Positions 44,148-53,369 of a stretch of DNA of 64,000 nucleotides are shown piece by piece. This stretch comes from Maritalea sp051251695 (GTDB lineage Bacteria; Pseudomonadota; Alphaproteobacteria; Rhizobiales; Devosiaceae). Within the stretch, counting starts at the first letter, position 1. Each line of letters opens with the position of its first letter. The stretch covers positions 11,780 to 75,779 of the forward strand of contig NZ_JBPOEU010000018.1 of assembly GCF_051251695.1 (NCBI RefSeq), written 5' to 3'. A program made the translations under genes and the position numbers. The notes beneath the pieces were generated by a model. It was not told the DNA's origin. It saw only the letters and a list, made by a program, of their open reading frames with translations, and did not search any database.

Positions 44148-44309
44148 ATGGAAAAGCTTCTTTTTGCATTGGCAGTGGGCGCAGGCATGGGCTGGTTGGT
44201 CGCCGGTCGTGTCAAAAAGGAAGAGCCCAAGATGTACAGGCAAATTGGGCTAATTGCCGGCGTAATTGCAACCGTGGTCGTTTGGTCCGTTGCTGTTTTT
44301 GTCTGGTAA
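44148..44309 (+). CDS. Small two-helix membrane protein inside the suf operon
   Basis: 53 residues from ATG 44148, one base after the sufB stop. Two hydrophobic helices (LLFALAVGAGMGWLVAG; IGLIAGVIATVVVWSVAVFV) joined by a basic loop (RVKKEEPKMYRQ). No recognised family. The tight spacing to sufB implies coupled translation, so a real gene is more likely than chance. A longer frame from 44127 would overlap sufB. Role unknown; it could be a neutral passenger or help localise the machinery. Confidence 0.7.
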   Translation: MEKLLFALAVGAGMGWLVAGRVKKEEPKMYRQIGLIAGVIATVVVWSVAVFVW

Positions 44310-44431
44310 AACAAATATTAATGCAGCAACAGCTGTAAAACGAACAATTGCCTATGGGGTCCAAGATTTGAGCCCTTTAGGCGCTAAAGTTTGGCCGACA
44401 GGGATGACGGCCTAGATTGAAGGACGATGAG

Positions 44432-45199
44432 ATGACAACGCCAATTCTTGAAATCAAAGATTTGCACGTAAAGGTCGAGGAAGAAGACAAAGAAATCCTC
44501 AAAGGCGTGAATTTGACTTTGCCAGCTGGCGAAGTACACGCAATCATGGGCCGCAATGGTTCTGGTAAATCGACGCTTTCATATGTGCTTGCGGGTAAAG
44601 ACGGCTATGAAGTGACACAGGGTCAAATTCTGTTTCACGGCAAAGATTTGTTGGAAATGGGCGCTGACGAACGCGCGGCGGCAGGTCTGTTTTTGGCTTT
44701 CCAATACCCGATTGAAATTCCGGGCGTTTCAACCATGACGTTTTTGAAGGCCGCTTTGAACGCCCAGCGTAAATCGCGCGGTGAAGATGAGATGAAAATC
44801 CCAGACTTCATGAAAATGGTCAAAGAAGCGTCCGCTAAACTTGAAATCAAACAAGACATGCTGAGACGCCCCTTGAATGTTGGGTTTTCTGGCGGTGAGA
44901 AAAAGCGTGCGGAAATTCTTCAAATGGCGCTTATGCAACCTTCGCTTTGCGTTTTGGACGAAACCGATTCTGGGCTTGATATTGATGCGCTGAAAATTGT
45001 TTCTGAAGGCGTCAATAATTTGCGATCTGAAAATCGTTCAATGCTCGTGATCACGCACTATCAGCGTTTGTTGAATCACATTGTGCCAGATCGTGTGCAT
45101 GTGTTCTCTGAAGGTCGGATTGTTGAAAGCGGCGATCGCGATTTAGCGCTTGAGCTTGAAAGCAAAGGCTACGCTGGTTTTGATGGCCAAGCGGCATAA
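44432..45199 (+). CDS. sufC: Fe-S assembly ATPase SufC
   Basis: 255 residues; ABC-type ATPase partner of SufBD. Walker A AIMGRNGSGKSTLSYVLAG, signature NVGFSGGEKKRAEILQMAL, Walker B PSLCVLDETDSGLDIDAL, switch His in MLVITHYQRLL. ATG 44432 with GAAGGA upstream; a TTG at 44417 is less likely. Confidence 0.97.
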   Translation: MTTPILEIKDLHVKVEEEDKEILKGVNLTLPAGEVHAIMGRNGSGKSTLSYVLAGKDGYEVTQGQILFHGKDLLEMGADERAAAGLFLAFQYPIEIPGVSTMTFLKAALNAQRKSRGEDEMKIPDFMKMVKEASAKLEIKQDMLRRPLNVGFSGGEKKRAEILQMALMQPSLCVLDETDSGLDIDALKIVSEGVNNLRSENRSMLVITHYQRLLNHIVPDRVHVFSEGRIVESGDRDLALELESKGYAGFDGQAA

Positions 45200-45214
45200 G
45201 GCGGGTTTGATCCA

Positions 45215-46423
45215 ATGAACGAGACAACTAAAACACTAAGTGGTGCAGAAGAAGCGCTTAAGGCGCATCTTTTGGCCCGTGGGCAAGACGAGGCGGCATC
45301 TAGCTTTGCAGCGCTTGGTTTGCCGACACGTCGTATCGAAGCCTACCATTATACCGATCTGAAATCATTGTTGCGCGATGTGCCTGAGGCACTTGCTGGT
45401 GATAATGATGGCGAAGACTCTAAGCGTTCAGCGTTTGAAGACATTGCTCGGATTGAAATCGTCAATGGCCGGTTGGCTGGGGATTTTGATATTGAGGGCG
45501 TTGAAGTTGCGACAAGCGCGAACAGTGTTTCTGGCAGCGATGCTGTCGTGGTGCTGAGTGAAGCGCTTGTTGGTGATGTGGTTGAAATCCAAATCAGTGG
45601 CGAAATCGATCAGGTTTTGCATATTGATCGGATTATTGACGGCGACGCAGCGATTAATGCGGACAAGGTTATTGTGCGCCTGGCTGATGGGGCGAAGGCC
45701 ACTTTGGTCGAGAGTTTCAATGCTTCCAGTGCTGCGCATATGCGACTTGCCACAACTCAGGTTGAGTTGGGCGAAGACACGAACTTTGTGCATTTGCAGT
45801 TGGATGGCAATTCTGCTGAAACGCGGCACTTTGCGCATAATGGATATCGTCTTGGCGCAAACAGCTTGCTGCGCACGTTCGTGCAACATAGTGAAGCTCA
45901 ACTGAGCCGCACTGTTGTGACTGCCGATTTTGTTGGTGGTGGTGCCCATGCTGATTTTGCCGGGTTGAACCTTTTAGCTGGCAACCAGCACGCGGACATC
46001 ACCTTGAATGTCAATCATTCGGTGGCGGATACAACAAGTACCGAGATGTTTAAGCATGTGGTGCATGATCGGGCCAAGGCCGTGTTCCAAGGCAAAATCG
46101 TTGTAGCACCAGACGCGCAAAAAACTGATGCTCAAATGATGAGCCAAGGGTTGATCCTTTCAGAAGTTGGCCAAGTTTTGGTGAAACCGGAACTTGAAAT
46201 TTTTGCCGATGATGTGATCTGTGCCCACGGTGCGACCTGTGGTGAACTTGATAAAAACTCATTGTTTTATCTGATGAGCCGAGGCATTCCGAAAAAAGAA
46301 GCTAAAGCGATGCTTATTCGCGCGTTTCTAGCGGAAATGTTTGAGCCAATTGAAGTCGAGGCTGTTGTTGAACAGCTTGAAGCGCGGGTTGACGCGTGGC
46401 TTCATGATCGGGACGAGGCATAA
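45215..46423 (+). CDS. sufD: Fe-S assembly protein SufD
   Basis: 402 residues, paralogue of SufB and second scaffold subunit. Elements: GLPTRRIEAYHYTDLKSLLR near the N-terminus, the beta-helix core (about 90-330), MFKHVVHDRAKAVFQGKIVV, EIFADDVICAHGATCGELDK (catalytic His region) and the closing FYLMSRGIPKKEAKAMLIRA. It starts 15 bases after sufC. Confidence 0.96.
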   Translation: MNETTKTLSGAEEALKAHLLARGQDEAASSFAALGLPTRRIEAYHYTDLKSLLRDVPEALAGDNDGEDSKRSAFEDIARIEIVNGRLAGDFDIEGVEVATSANSVSGSDAVVVLSEALVGDVVEIQISGEIDQVLHIDRIIDGDAAINADKVIVRLADGAKATLVESFNASSAAHMRLATTQVELGEDTNFVHLQLDGNSAETRHFAHNGYRLGANSLLRTFVQHSEAQLSRTVVTADFVGGGAHADFAGLNLLAGNQHADITLNVNHSVADTTSTEMFKHVVHDRAKAVFQGKIVVAPDAQKTDAQMMSQGLILSEVGQVLVKPELEIFADDVICAHGATCGELDKNSLFYLMSRGIPKKEAKAMLIRAFLAEMFEPIEVEAVVEQLEARVDAWLHDRDEA

Positions 46424-46429
46424 GCCCTT

Positions 46430-47647
46430 ATGTTTGATTTGGAACGGGTACGTGCGGATTTTCCTATTCTAAAGGAAGAAATTCACGGCAATCGTCTTGT
46501 TTATTTGGATAGTGGCGCGTCGGCCCAAAAGCCTCGACAGGTTTTGGACCGGATTATGCATGCCTATAGTCACGAATATTCCAATGTACATCGGGGTTTG
46601 CATACACTCTCCAATCGCGCCACCGAGGCTTTTGAAGCGGCACGGGAAACTTGTCGGTCCTTTATCAATGCACCATCGGTGGATGACATTGTATTCACCC
46701 GATCTGCAACCGAAGCGTTGAACTTGGTCGCGCAAAGCTTTGTTGGGCCGCAGATCGGTGAGGGGGATGAAATTGTCCTCACTATGATGGAACACCACTC
46801 CAATATTGTACCGTGGCATTTCCACCGTGAACGCAAGGGTGCGGTGTTAAAATGGGTTGATGTTGGCGATGATGGCAGCTTCGACCTTGATCTGTTTGAA
46901 GCCCAATTGAGCGACAAAACAAAAGTCGTTGCCATAACACATATGTCCAATGTTTTAGGCACAGTGGTACCGATCAAACGGGTTTGTGAAATAGCCCACG
47001 CGAGGGGTATTCCTGTTGTTGTGGATGGCAGCCAAGGCGCTGTGCATGAAATTGTCGATGTGCAGGATATGGACGTAGATTTCTACATCATGACGGGGCA
47101 CAAGCTTTATGGGCCAACCGGTATTGGTGTGCTTTACGGAAAAGCCGAATTGCTCCGCGAAATGCAGCCCTATATGGGCGGCGGCGAAATGATCAATGAT
47201 GTGATGTTGGAAGACGTTACATATAATGAGCCACCGCATCGGTTTGAAGCTGGTACGCCACCCATTGTGCAGGCAATCGGTTTGGGCGCGGCGCTTAATT
47301 ACATCAATGAGATCGGGCGTGAAAATATTATGGCCCATGAGGCTGATGTAGGTGCTTATGCGCGTGAAAAGCTGACGAAAATCAATTCTTTGCGATTGAT
47401 TGGCGATGCGCCCGGTAAAGGTGCTATATTCTCATTTGCCATTGAAGGTGTTCATGCGCACGATTTAAGCACTATTCTTGATCGCTACGGTATTGCAGTG
47501 CGAGCCGGTACACATTGTGCGCAGCCCTTGTTGAAACGCTTTGGTGTATCCTCGTCATGCCGCGCATCGTTTGGTGTTTATAACGGCAAAGATGACGTAG
47601 ACGCGTTGGTTGAAGCCATTGAAAAAGCGCAAAAATTTTTCGCTTAA
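46430..47647 (+). CDS. sufS: Cysteine desulfurase SufS
   Basis: 405 residues, group II cysteine desulfurase. FTRSATEALNLVAQSFVG, MMEHHSNIVPWHF, VVDGSQGAVHEIVDV, FYIMTGHKLYGPTGIGVLYG (PLP Lys in GHK), and GIAVRAGTHCAQPLLKRFGV with the catalytic cysteine in RAGTHC. Supplies sulfur to the SufBCD scaffold, usually with a SufE/SufU partner; none is encoded in this operon. Confidence 0.97.
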   Translation: MFDLERVRADFPILKEEIHGNRLVYLDSGASAQKPRQVLDRIMHAYSHEYSNVHRGLHTLSNRATEAFEAARETCRSFINAPSVDDIVFTRSATEALNLVAQSFVGPQIGEGDEIVLTMMEHHSNIVPWHFHRERKGAVLKWVDVGDDGSFDLDLFEAQLSDKTKVVAITHMSNVLGTVVPIKRVCEIAHARGIPVVVDGSQGAVHEIVDVQDMDVDFYIMTGHKLYGPTGIGVLYGKAELLREMQPYMGGGEMINDVMLEDVTYNEPPHRFEAGTPPIVQAIGLGAALNYINEIGRENIMAHEADVGAYAREKLTKINSLRLIGDAPGKGAIFSFAIEGVHAHDLSTILDRYGIAVRAGTHCAQPLLKRFGVSSSCRASFGVYNGKDDVDALVEAIEKAQKFFA

Positions 47648-47659
47648 AGGAATACAAAA

Positions 47660-48061
47660 ATGAGTGACGATATGACTCAGAGCCCAGCAGAAGATAGCGA
47701 AGTTGCAGTAAACGCGGCTGATATCTCTATTGATAGTACTCTTGGCGAAGCAGAAATTTCACGATTTACTGATAATATTGTGGCAGCGTTGAAGACCATT
47801 TACGATCCTGAGATCCCGGTTGATATTTATGAATTGGGTCTTATCTATAAGGTCGATCTTGATGATAGTCGGAATGTCACGGTTGATATGACATTGACTG
47901 CACCAGGATGCCCGGTTGCTGGCGAAATGCCAATATGGGTTGAGAACGCGGTGCGTACCGTTGAAGGCGTGCAAGATGTCGCCGTAAATATGGTGTTTGA
48001 GCCTCCATGGGGGCCGGACCGTATGTCAGATGAAGCAAAAGTTGCTCTAAACTGGTGGTAA
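47660..48061 (+). CDS. sufT: SUF system Fe-S assembly protein (DUF59/MIP18 domain, SufT)
   Basis: 133 residues. N-terminal polar extension (to about 30), then the DUF59 fold: ALKTIYDPEIPVDIYELGLI, VDMTLTAPGCPVAGEMPIWV (conserved Cys), GVQDVAVNMVFEPPWGPDRM. The family helps maturation of Fe-S proteins. AAAGGAA precedes the ATG. Sits between sufS and sufA. Confidence 0.94.
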   Translation: MSDDMTQSPAEDSEVAVNAADISIDSTLGEAEISRFTDNIVAALKTIYDPEIPVDIYELGLIYKVDLDDSRNVTVDMTLTAPGCPVAGEMPIWVENAVRTVEGVQDVAVNMVFEPPWGPDRMSDEAKVALNWW

Positions 48062-48065
48062 TGTG

Positions 48066-48455
48066 ATGAAAATTCTTTCGATTACGGAAAAAGCTGCGGG
48101 TCAAGTGAAAGAAATCCTTAGTCAATCGACTGACAAGGACGTCAACGCTGTGCGTGTTGGTGTGAAAAACGCCGGGTGTGCGGGGATGGCCTATACGCTT
48201 GATTATGTTAGTGAACCCGTTGTCGGCGATGATCATGTTGGCGAGCATGGGGTTGACGTCTATATCGACCCCAAAGCGACCCTGTTCCTTTTGGGAACGC
48301 AGATGGACTATAAAGAAGATATCCTAAAGTCAGAATTCACATTTGAAAATCCCAATCAAACAGGGGCGTGTGGATGCGGAGAAAGCGTTATGCTGGAACC
48401 AGCTGATCTAAAGGAATTGGCAAAAGCCCGCGCGGCTGCCGGCGAAAGCGCATAA
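48066..48455 (+). CDS. sufA: A-type Fe-S carrier protein
   Basis: 129 residues of the IscA/SufA/HesB family: ILSITEKAAGQVKEIL, VRVGVKNAGCAGMAYTLDYV and the C-terminal TGACGCGESV; the three conserved cysteines (GC-A-G, C-G-C) bind or carry the cluster. Last gene of the operon. ATG 48066 and the overlapping GTG 48063 are both possible starts. Confidence 0.96.
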   Translation: MKILSITEKAAGQVKEILSQSTDKDVNAVRVGVKNAGCAGMAYTLDYVSEPVVGDDHVGEHGVDVYIDPKATLFLLGTQMDYKEDILKSEFTFENPNQTGACGCGESVMLEPADLKELAKARAAAGESA

Positions 48456-48486
48456 GGCGCTCTGCCATTATTTAGTGAATGATGTG

Positions 48487-48515
48487 AAATGAAAAAAGTC
48501 GCTTAGGCGACTTTT
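48487..48515 (-). terminator. Hairpin terminator of the GGDEF gene, stop codon in loop
   Basis: AAAAGTCGC (48494-48502) pairs with GCGACTTTT (48507-48515); the loop TTAG holds the stop codon (48503-48505). On the minus strand it ends in TTTTTT; it may also end the suf transcript on the plus strand. Confidence 0.88.
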
Positions 48516-49564
48516 GAATCGCGGAATTCTTCGTCGGTTTCGCAAATCACGCGATTTCGACCGTTACGTTTTGCCGTGTACAGGCATGCATCAGCCCGCT
48601 CGATGAGTTCGTGCAGATTTTCATCTTTATGAGACTGCGCGGCACCAATTGAAATCGTAATGCGGCCGAGCTTCTCATTCGTTGAGCGCTTCAAAAGTTC
48701 CTTGGCGTGGACAGCTTTGCGGATTTTCTCCGCAATCATTCGAGCACCACGAACGTCGGTATCTGGCAAAATGGCTGCGAATTCTTCACCGCCATAGCGA
48801 GAAGCATGGTCGCGGCCCTTGATGTTGGATTTTAGCGTCATCGCAACAAGACGTAGAACTTGGTCACCAGTTTGGTGCCCATAATTGTCGTTGAACGCTT
48901 TGAAGTGATCTATATCCATCATAAGGAGGGTGAATGGTTTGCCTTCTTTTTCAAAGGTTTCCATCTCTTGCTTCAAGCGTTGATCGAAGCTTTTACGATT
49001 GGCGATCTTAGTCAAAGGATCAAGCATGGTCTCTCGGCGTGCTGTATCCAAATCGCGTTTCAGACTAGAAATATCTTGCTGGGAAACTTTCAGCTTTTCT
49101 TCGAGATTCTTGTTTGAATCTCGCATCTGCGTCGTTTCTGCTTGGAGTTTGTTCGCTAAGCGCTTCAAACTGTCAGCATCCATTTCACCAGAAAGGCGCT
49201 CGCTCGCGTGATCCAGAGATCCTGAATAGATTTCTGCCGTATCGATTGCCTCATCCATGGCGCGATTAACCGCGTCAATTTTGGACGACATTTCTTGGCC
49301 AACAGATGTCAATTGTGATTCTAGATCGGAAGGATTGTCGAAAAATTCGCGGTAAACCAACAACACGGTTTCCATTGAAAGCACGCTGTCGTTGCCCAAC
49401 AACATGTTTAAACGTTCGTTGAGTTGTTCATTTATGCCAGAAGCATAAGTGTAGCAAAGCTCATAAAAATGAGGATAAGGCGGAATCTTTGCCCGCTTCA
49501 ACATTCCTAGCGCGGAAAAGGAATACTCCAATGTCCGCTGATAATCATGCTCAGATACAAGCAT
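48503..49564 (-). CDS. Diguanylate cyclase (GGDEF domain)
   Basis: Makes the second messenger cyclic di-GMP. 353 residues. The N-terminal ~145 residues are a helical input region (LEYSFSALGMLKRAKIPPYP, LCYTYASGINEQLN); then a coiled coil (RDSNKNLEEKLKVSQQDISS) and the GGDEF domain (LDPLTKIANRKSFDQRLKQE, LLMMDIDHFKAFNDNYGHQT, RYGGEEFAAILPD). The active site GGEEF is intact. The product-inhibition I-site reads KxxD instead of RxxD five residues before GGEEF, so feedback may be weak. No signal or membrane helix; cytoplasmic. Preceded by a GC-rich stem-loop at 49592-49608. Confidence 0.93.
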   Translation of the reverse strand: MLVSEHDYQRTLEYSFSALGMLKRAKIPPYPHFYELCYTYASGINEQLNERLNMLLGNDSVLSMETVLLVYREFFDNPSDLESQLTSVGQEMSSKIDAVNRAMDEAIDTAEIYSGSLDHASERLSGEMDADSLKRLANKLQAETTQMRDSNKNLEEKLKVSQQDISSLKRDLDTARRETMLDPLTKIANRKSFDQRLKQEMETFEKEGKPFTLLMMDIDHFKAFNDNYGHQTGDQVLRLVAMTLKSNIKGRDHASRYGGEEFAAILPDTDVRGARMIAEKIRKAVHAKELLKRSTNEKLGRITISIGAAQSHKDENLHELIERADACLYTAKRNGRNRVICETDEEFRDSKVA

Positions 49565-49673
49565 TTGCGACTAGGCTCCACCCAATACTCCCCCCGCAAA
49601 TTGCGGGGCGAATCTCAAAAATTAACGTTCATGTTATCCACCCAAAACGATAAATTTTGGGTTAAAGTCTTGT

Positions 49674-51101
49674 TTAGCTCGCCTGTCTAACAGGTCGCAA
49701 GAGGAATGCTGGCACTTGATCAGACTGGCCGAATGGAACGGCGTCCTGCTTGTTTTTCTGCGCTCTATTATTTTGATGGCGCGTATTTGATTGTTTGTTT
49801 TCCGACGCTGGCAACTTCTGAACGTTTGTTGTGTTTTGTGGCTTTTGGGCTTCTGTTTTTTGCGGCTGTTCAGGCCTTTTCGTGCGTTCAGGTCTTTTTT
49901 GTTCAGGCTTCTTGCGTTCAGATGTGTCCCGTGCAGGACTTTTCGCTTCGACAGGAGCAGCTGAGGCTGCCTTATCGCTCTGGGCCCAATCAAGCTTCTT
50001 CTGAATGAGCTTTTCAATGGCGTCGAGATATTTGTTATCTGCTTTTGTTACAAGTGTAATGGATGTGCCATCACGACCCGCTCGACCTGTGCGCCCGATA
50101 CGATGAACGTAATCTTCAGCATGGGTAGGGACGTCAAAGTTATAAACGTGACTTACATCAGGAATATCTAGGCCACGGGCAGCAACATCACTTGCAACAA
50201 GCAACTTCAGTTTATTGGCCTTAAACTTGGCCAGCGTGTCCATCCGAGATTTTTGATCCATGTCGCCATGAAGGGCGCCGGCATCATAACCATGCTTAAC
50301 TAGCGACCGTTCAAGTGTGGCGATGTCGCGTTTGCGATTACAAAAGATAATCGCGTTTTTAAGGTCTTTTGCCTGATCGAGTTGATCACGCAATGCAGCA
50401 CGTTTTTCAAATGGTTTACTGCCCACTTTAAGAACGCTTTGCGTAATTGTGTCGGCTGTCGAGTTTTGCCGCGCACTTTCCAGTTGAACAGGGTTGTTCA
50501 AAAATTTGTGGGTGAGGCGTGCAACTTCATCAGGCATAGTTGCTGAGAAGAACAGAGTTTGACGACGTTTTGGCAACAAAGATGAAATGCGCTCAATATC
50601 GGGGATGAACCCCATATCCAGCATACGATCAGCTTCATCAATGACGAAAATATCAACGCCGGTCATCAAAAGGCGACCGCGTTCAAAATGATCGATCAAA
50701 CGCCCAGGTGTCGCGATGAGAACATCAGCGCCACGGTCGAGCTTTTTGTTTTGTTCTTCGAACGATACGCCGCCAATAAGCAACGCAACGGTCAACTTAT
50801 GGTTCTTGCCATATTTTTCGAAATTTTCATGAACCTGTGCCGCCAACTCTCGTGTTGGTTCCAAGATCAAAGTGCGCGGCATTCGTGCGCGCGCCCGACC
50901 TTTTTCAAGCAAGGTAAGCATGGGCAAAACAAACGATGCTGTTTTGCCGGTGCCGGTTTGTGCAATGCCAACCACATCTCTTTTTTCGAGAATATGAGGA
51001 ATGGCTTTTTGCTGAATGTCTGTGGGGATGGTGTAGCCAGCGTCAACAACAGCGTTGGTAACGGCTGTGCTCAGCCCCAGATTTGCGAAATTTTCACTCA
51101 A
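49674..51101 (-). CDS. DEAD-box ATP-dependent RNA helicase (RhlE-like)
   Basis: 475 residues. Motifs: Q (FANLGLSTAVTNAVVDAGYT), I (GIAQTGTGKTASFVLPML), Ia PTRELAAQV, II (DIFVIDEADRMLDMG), III (FFSATMPDEV), IV-VI (AIIFCNRKRDIATL, VASDVAARGLDIPDV, YVHRIGRTGRAGRDG). The C-terminal ~90 residues are a basic, low-complexity tail (RKKPEQKRPERTKRPEQPQK) that should bind RNA. Possible partner of the RNase E degradosome. No gene downstream in the operon. Confidence 0.95.
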   Translation of the reverse strand: MSENFANLGLSTAVTNAVVDAGYTIPTDIQQKAIPHILEKRDVVGIAQTGTGKTASFVLPMLTLLEKGRARARMPRTLILEPTRELAAQVHENFEKYGKNHKLTVALLIGGVSFEEQNKKLDRGADVLIATPGRLIDHFERGRLLMTGVDIFVIDEADRMLDMGFIPDIERISSLLPKRRQTLFFSATMPDEVARLTHKFLNNPVQLESARQNSTADTITQSVLKVGSKPFEKRAALRDQLDQAKDLKNAIIFCNRKRDIATLERSLVKHGYDAGALHGDMDQKSRMDTLAKFKANKLKLLVASDVAARGLDIPDVSHVYNFDVPTHAEDYVHRIGRTGRAGRDGTSITLVTKADNKYLDAIEKLIQKKLDWAQSDKAASAAPVEAKSPARDTSERKKPEQKRPERTKRPEQPQKTEAQKPQNTTNVQKLPASENKQSNTRHQNNRAQKNKQDAVPFGQSDQVPAFLLRPVRQAS

Positions 51102-51296
51102 GTAAATACGTCCACTTTGCCGATTACGGTCTAACTTATGAAAATTAGTGGCCCCGCGAACAGGACAATAGCGTGCGTTACTCTTAAGTCAATGCACATA
51201 TTTGATTTTTGTTAATGAAAGCCAATGGCTTGCCGGTAAGACTGTAAGAAATTCACGTTTTTCTATATGGATTTACTTAATTTGTCCCAATCGAGG

Positions 51297-53369
51297 TCAA
51301 ATATCGAGATCGTTCGCGAACTCGGCGTTCTCTTGGATAAACTGAAACCGTAACTCCGGTTTATTACCCATCAACCGATCGATCGAATCTTTGGTCGCTG
51401 CTTGTTCGTCTTCCACACTAATTTGCACCAACCTGCGGGAACCCGGTTTCATCGTGGTCTCTTTGAGGTGTTGGAATGGCATTTCGCCCAGTCCCTTAAA
51501 TCGTGTTATTTCGACTTTGCCTCGGCCTGTAAATTCTGCTTCCATGAGCTGATCTTTATGCTCATCGTCATTTGCATAAATTGTTTTTGACCCTTGGGTG
51601 ATGCGGTAAAGGGGCGGCATGGCCAAGTATAAATGGCCCTCATTTATCAATTCAGGCATTTCTTGGAAAAAGAACGTCATCAATAGCGAGGCAATGTGGG
51701 CACCATCAACGTCAGCATCTGTCATGATGATGATCTTGTCATACCGCAAATCATCGCCTTTATATCGATCTCTGGTGCCAGAGCCCAAAGCTTGAATTAG
51801 GTCGCCGATTTGTTGGTTCGCCATGATCTTGTCCCGCGTCGCGCCTGCAACGTTTAGGATTTTACCACGAAGCGGCAAGATGGCTTGGTTTTTACGGTTA
51901 CGGGCCTGTTTGGCGCTTCCGCCAGCCGAGTCTCCTTCGACGATGAAAATTTCAGCGCCCTGCGCCGCGCCTTGGGAACAATCTGCAAGTTTGCCGGGCA
52001 AGCGCAATCTGCGGGTGGCCGATTTGCGATCAATTTCTTTTTCTTTACGTCGGCGGATACGTTCTTCAGCGCGGTCTACTGCCCAATCCAGAAGCTTTGC
52101 AGATTGGTTGGGGGAGGCTGCAAGCCAGTGATCAAAAGCGTCACGGATCGCGTTGTCCACGATTTTGGTCGCGTCGCCGCTTGAAAGCTTGTCTTTTGTT
52201 TGGCCAACAAATTCTGGTTCGCGGACAAACACCGACAATACAGCGCTGCAGTTCGCAAGAATGTCTTCGGCGGTAATCACAGCTGCGCGTTTGTTGCCCG
52301 TGAGTTCGGCATAGGCTTTTATTGCTCGGAGTAGGGCGCTGCGTAGTCCCGATTCATGGGTGCCGCCATCTTGGGTGGGCACCGTGTTACAATAGGAATT
52401 GATAAAGGCGTCGCCCAATGTAAAGGCAATTGCCCATTCAACGGAGCCGTGCTTGCCTGCACTGCCCTTACGACCTGCAAACAGCTCTTCAACGATACGT
52501 GGACGCCCTTCAACGCGGCGTTCAACATAATCCTTCAAGCCATCAGGAAATAGAAACGTTGTTTTGGCCGGGATGTCCGTGCCTTCAACCAGCGCTTCGT
52601 CGCAAGACCAACGAATTTCAACGCCAGCAAACAAATAGGCTTTAGCCTGCGCCATATCATGCAGGCGTTTTGGGATAAATCTTGCCTTATCGCCAAAAAT
52701 TTGCGGATCAGGATGAAACTTGGTGCTGGTGCCACGACGGTTGCGAACTGGGCCGTGATCAATAACGTCGGTTGTTGCAAGTCCGCGCGAAAAGGTCTGT
52801 GAATAAAGGCGTTGATCCCGAGCAACTTCAACAATCATATCGTCAGAAAGGGCGTTTACAACAGAAACACCAACGCCGTGCAGTCCACCAGATGTCTCGT
52901 AGGCTTTTGAATCAAACTTACCACCTGCGTGCAATGTCGTCATGATGACATCCAGCGTTGAGCGGTCTTTAAACTTAGGGTGTGCTTCAACGGGAATGCC
53001 GCGACCATTATCTGTTACGGTCAAATAGCCTTCGGCATCAAAGTGAACTTCAATCCGCGACGCATGGCCAGCGATTGCTTCATCCATCGAGTTATCAATA
53101 ATTTCGGCAAACAGATGGTGGAGGGCATTTATGTCGGTGCCGCCAATATACATGCCAGGCCGACGGCGAACGGGCTCTAGACCTTCGAGCACCTCAATAT
53201 CTTCGGCAGTATAGGTGCTACCGTCAGAAGATGAGGTTATTTTTGGCCGCGCAGGCGTGGGTGCTGGTTTGGGCGCACTCGCACTAGATTGTGGCGCAGG
53301 TTGAGACTCGCTTTTCTTTTTTGGGACTTCATCACCAAAATTTCCGAAAAGATCGTCATCGTTGTTCAT
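51297..53369 (-). CDS. parE: DNA topoisomerase IV subunit B
   Basis: 690 residues. GHKL ATPase domain (EIIDNSMDEAIAGHASRIEV, GRGIPVEAHPKFKDRSTLD, HAGGKFDSKAYETSGGLHGV), transducer domain, and the TOPRIM region with IFIVEGDSAGGSAKQARNRK, DRYKGDDLRYDKIIIMTDAD and DVDGAHIASLL. Length and the missing GyrB insert mark it as ParE. A disordered N-terminus (residues 1-40, Pro/Ser/Ala-rich) is present. Relaxes and decatenates chromosomes together with ParC, which is not in the window. Confidence 0.95.
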   Translation of the reverse strand: MNNDDDLFGNFGDEVPKKKSESQPAPQSSASAPKPAPTPARPKITSSSDGSTYTAEDIEVLEGLEPVRRRPGMYIGGTDINALHHLFAEIIDNSMDEAIAGHASRIEVHFDAEGYLTVTDNGRGIPVEAHPKFKDRSTLDVIMTTLHAGGKFDSKAYETSGGLHGVGVSVVNALSDDMIVEVARDQRLYSQTFSRGLATTDVIDHGPVRNRRGTSTKFHPDPQIFGDKARFIPKRLHDMAQAKAYLFAGVEIRWSCDEALVEGTDIPAKTTFLFPDGLKDYVERRVEGRPRIVEELFAGRKGSAGKHGSVEWAIAFTLGDAFINSYCNTVPTQDGGTHESGLRSALLRAIKAYAELTGNKRAAVITAEDILANCSAVLSVFVREPEFVGQTKDKLSSGDATKIVDNAIRDAFDHWLAASPNQSAKLLDWAVDRAEERIRRRKEKEIDRKSATRRLRLPGKLADCSQGAAQGAEIFIVEGDSAGGSAKQARNRKNQAILPLRGKILNVAGATRDKIMANQQIGDLIQALGSGTRDRYKGDDLRYDKIIIMTDADVDGAHIASLLMTFFFQEMPELINEGHLYLAMPPLYRITQGSKTIYANDDEHKDQLMEAEFTGRGKVEITRFKGLGEMPFQHLKETTMKPGSRRLVQISVEDEQAATKDSIDRLMGNKPELRFQFIQENAEFANDLDI

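Noticed and set aside
49592..49608. GC-rich stem-loop between the DEAD-box and GGDEF genes
   Set aside because: No T run on either strand, so not called a terminator; may simply be leader structure.
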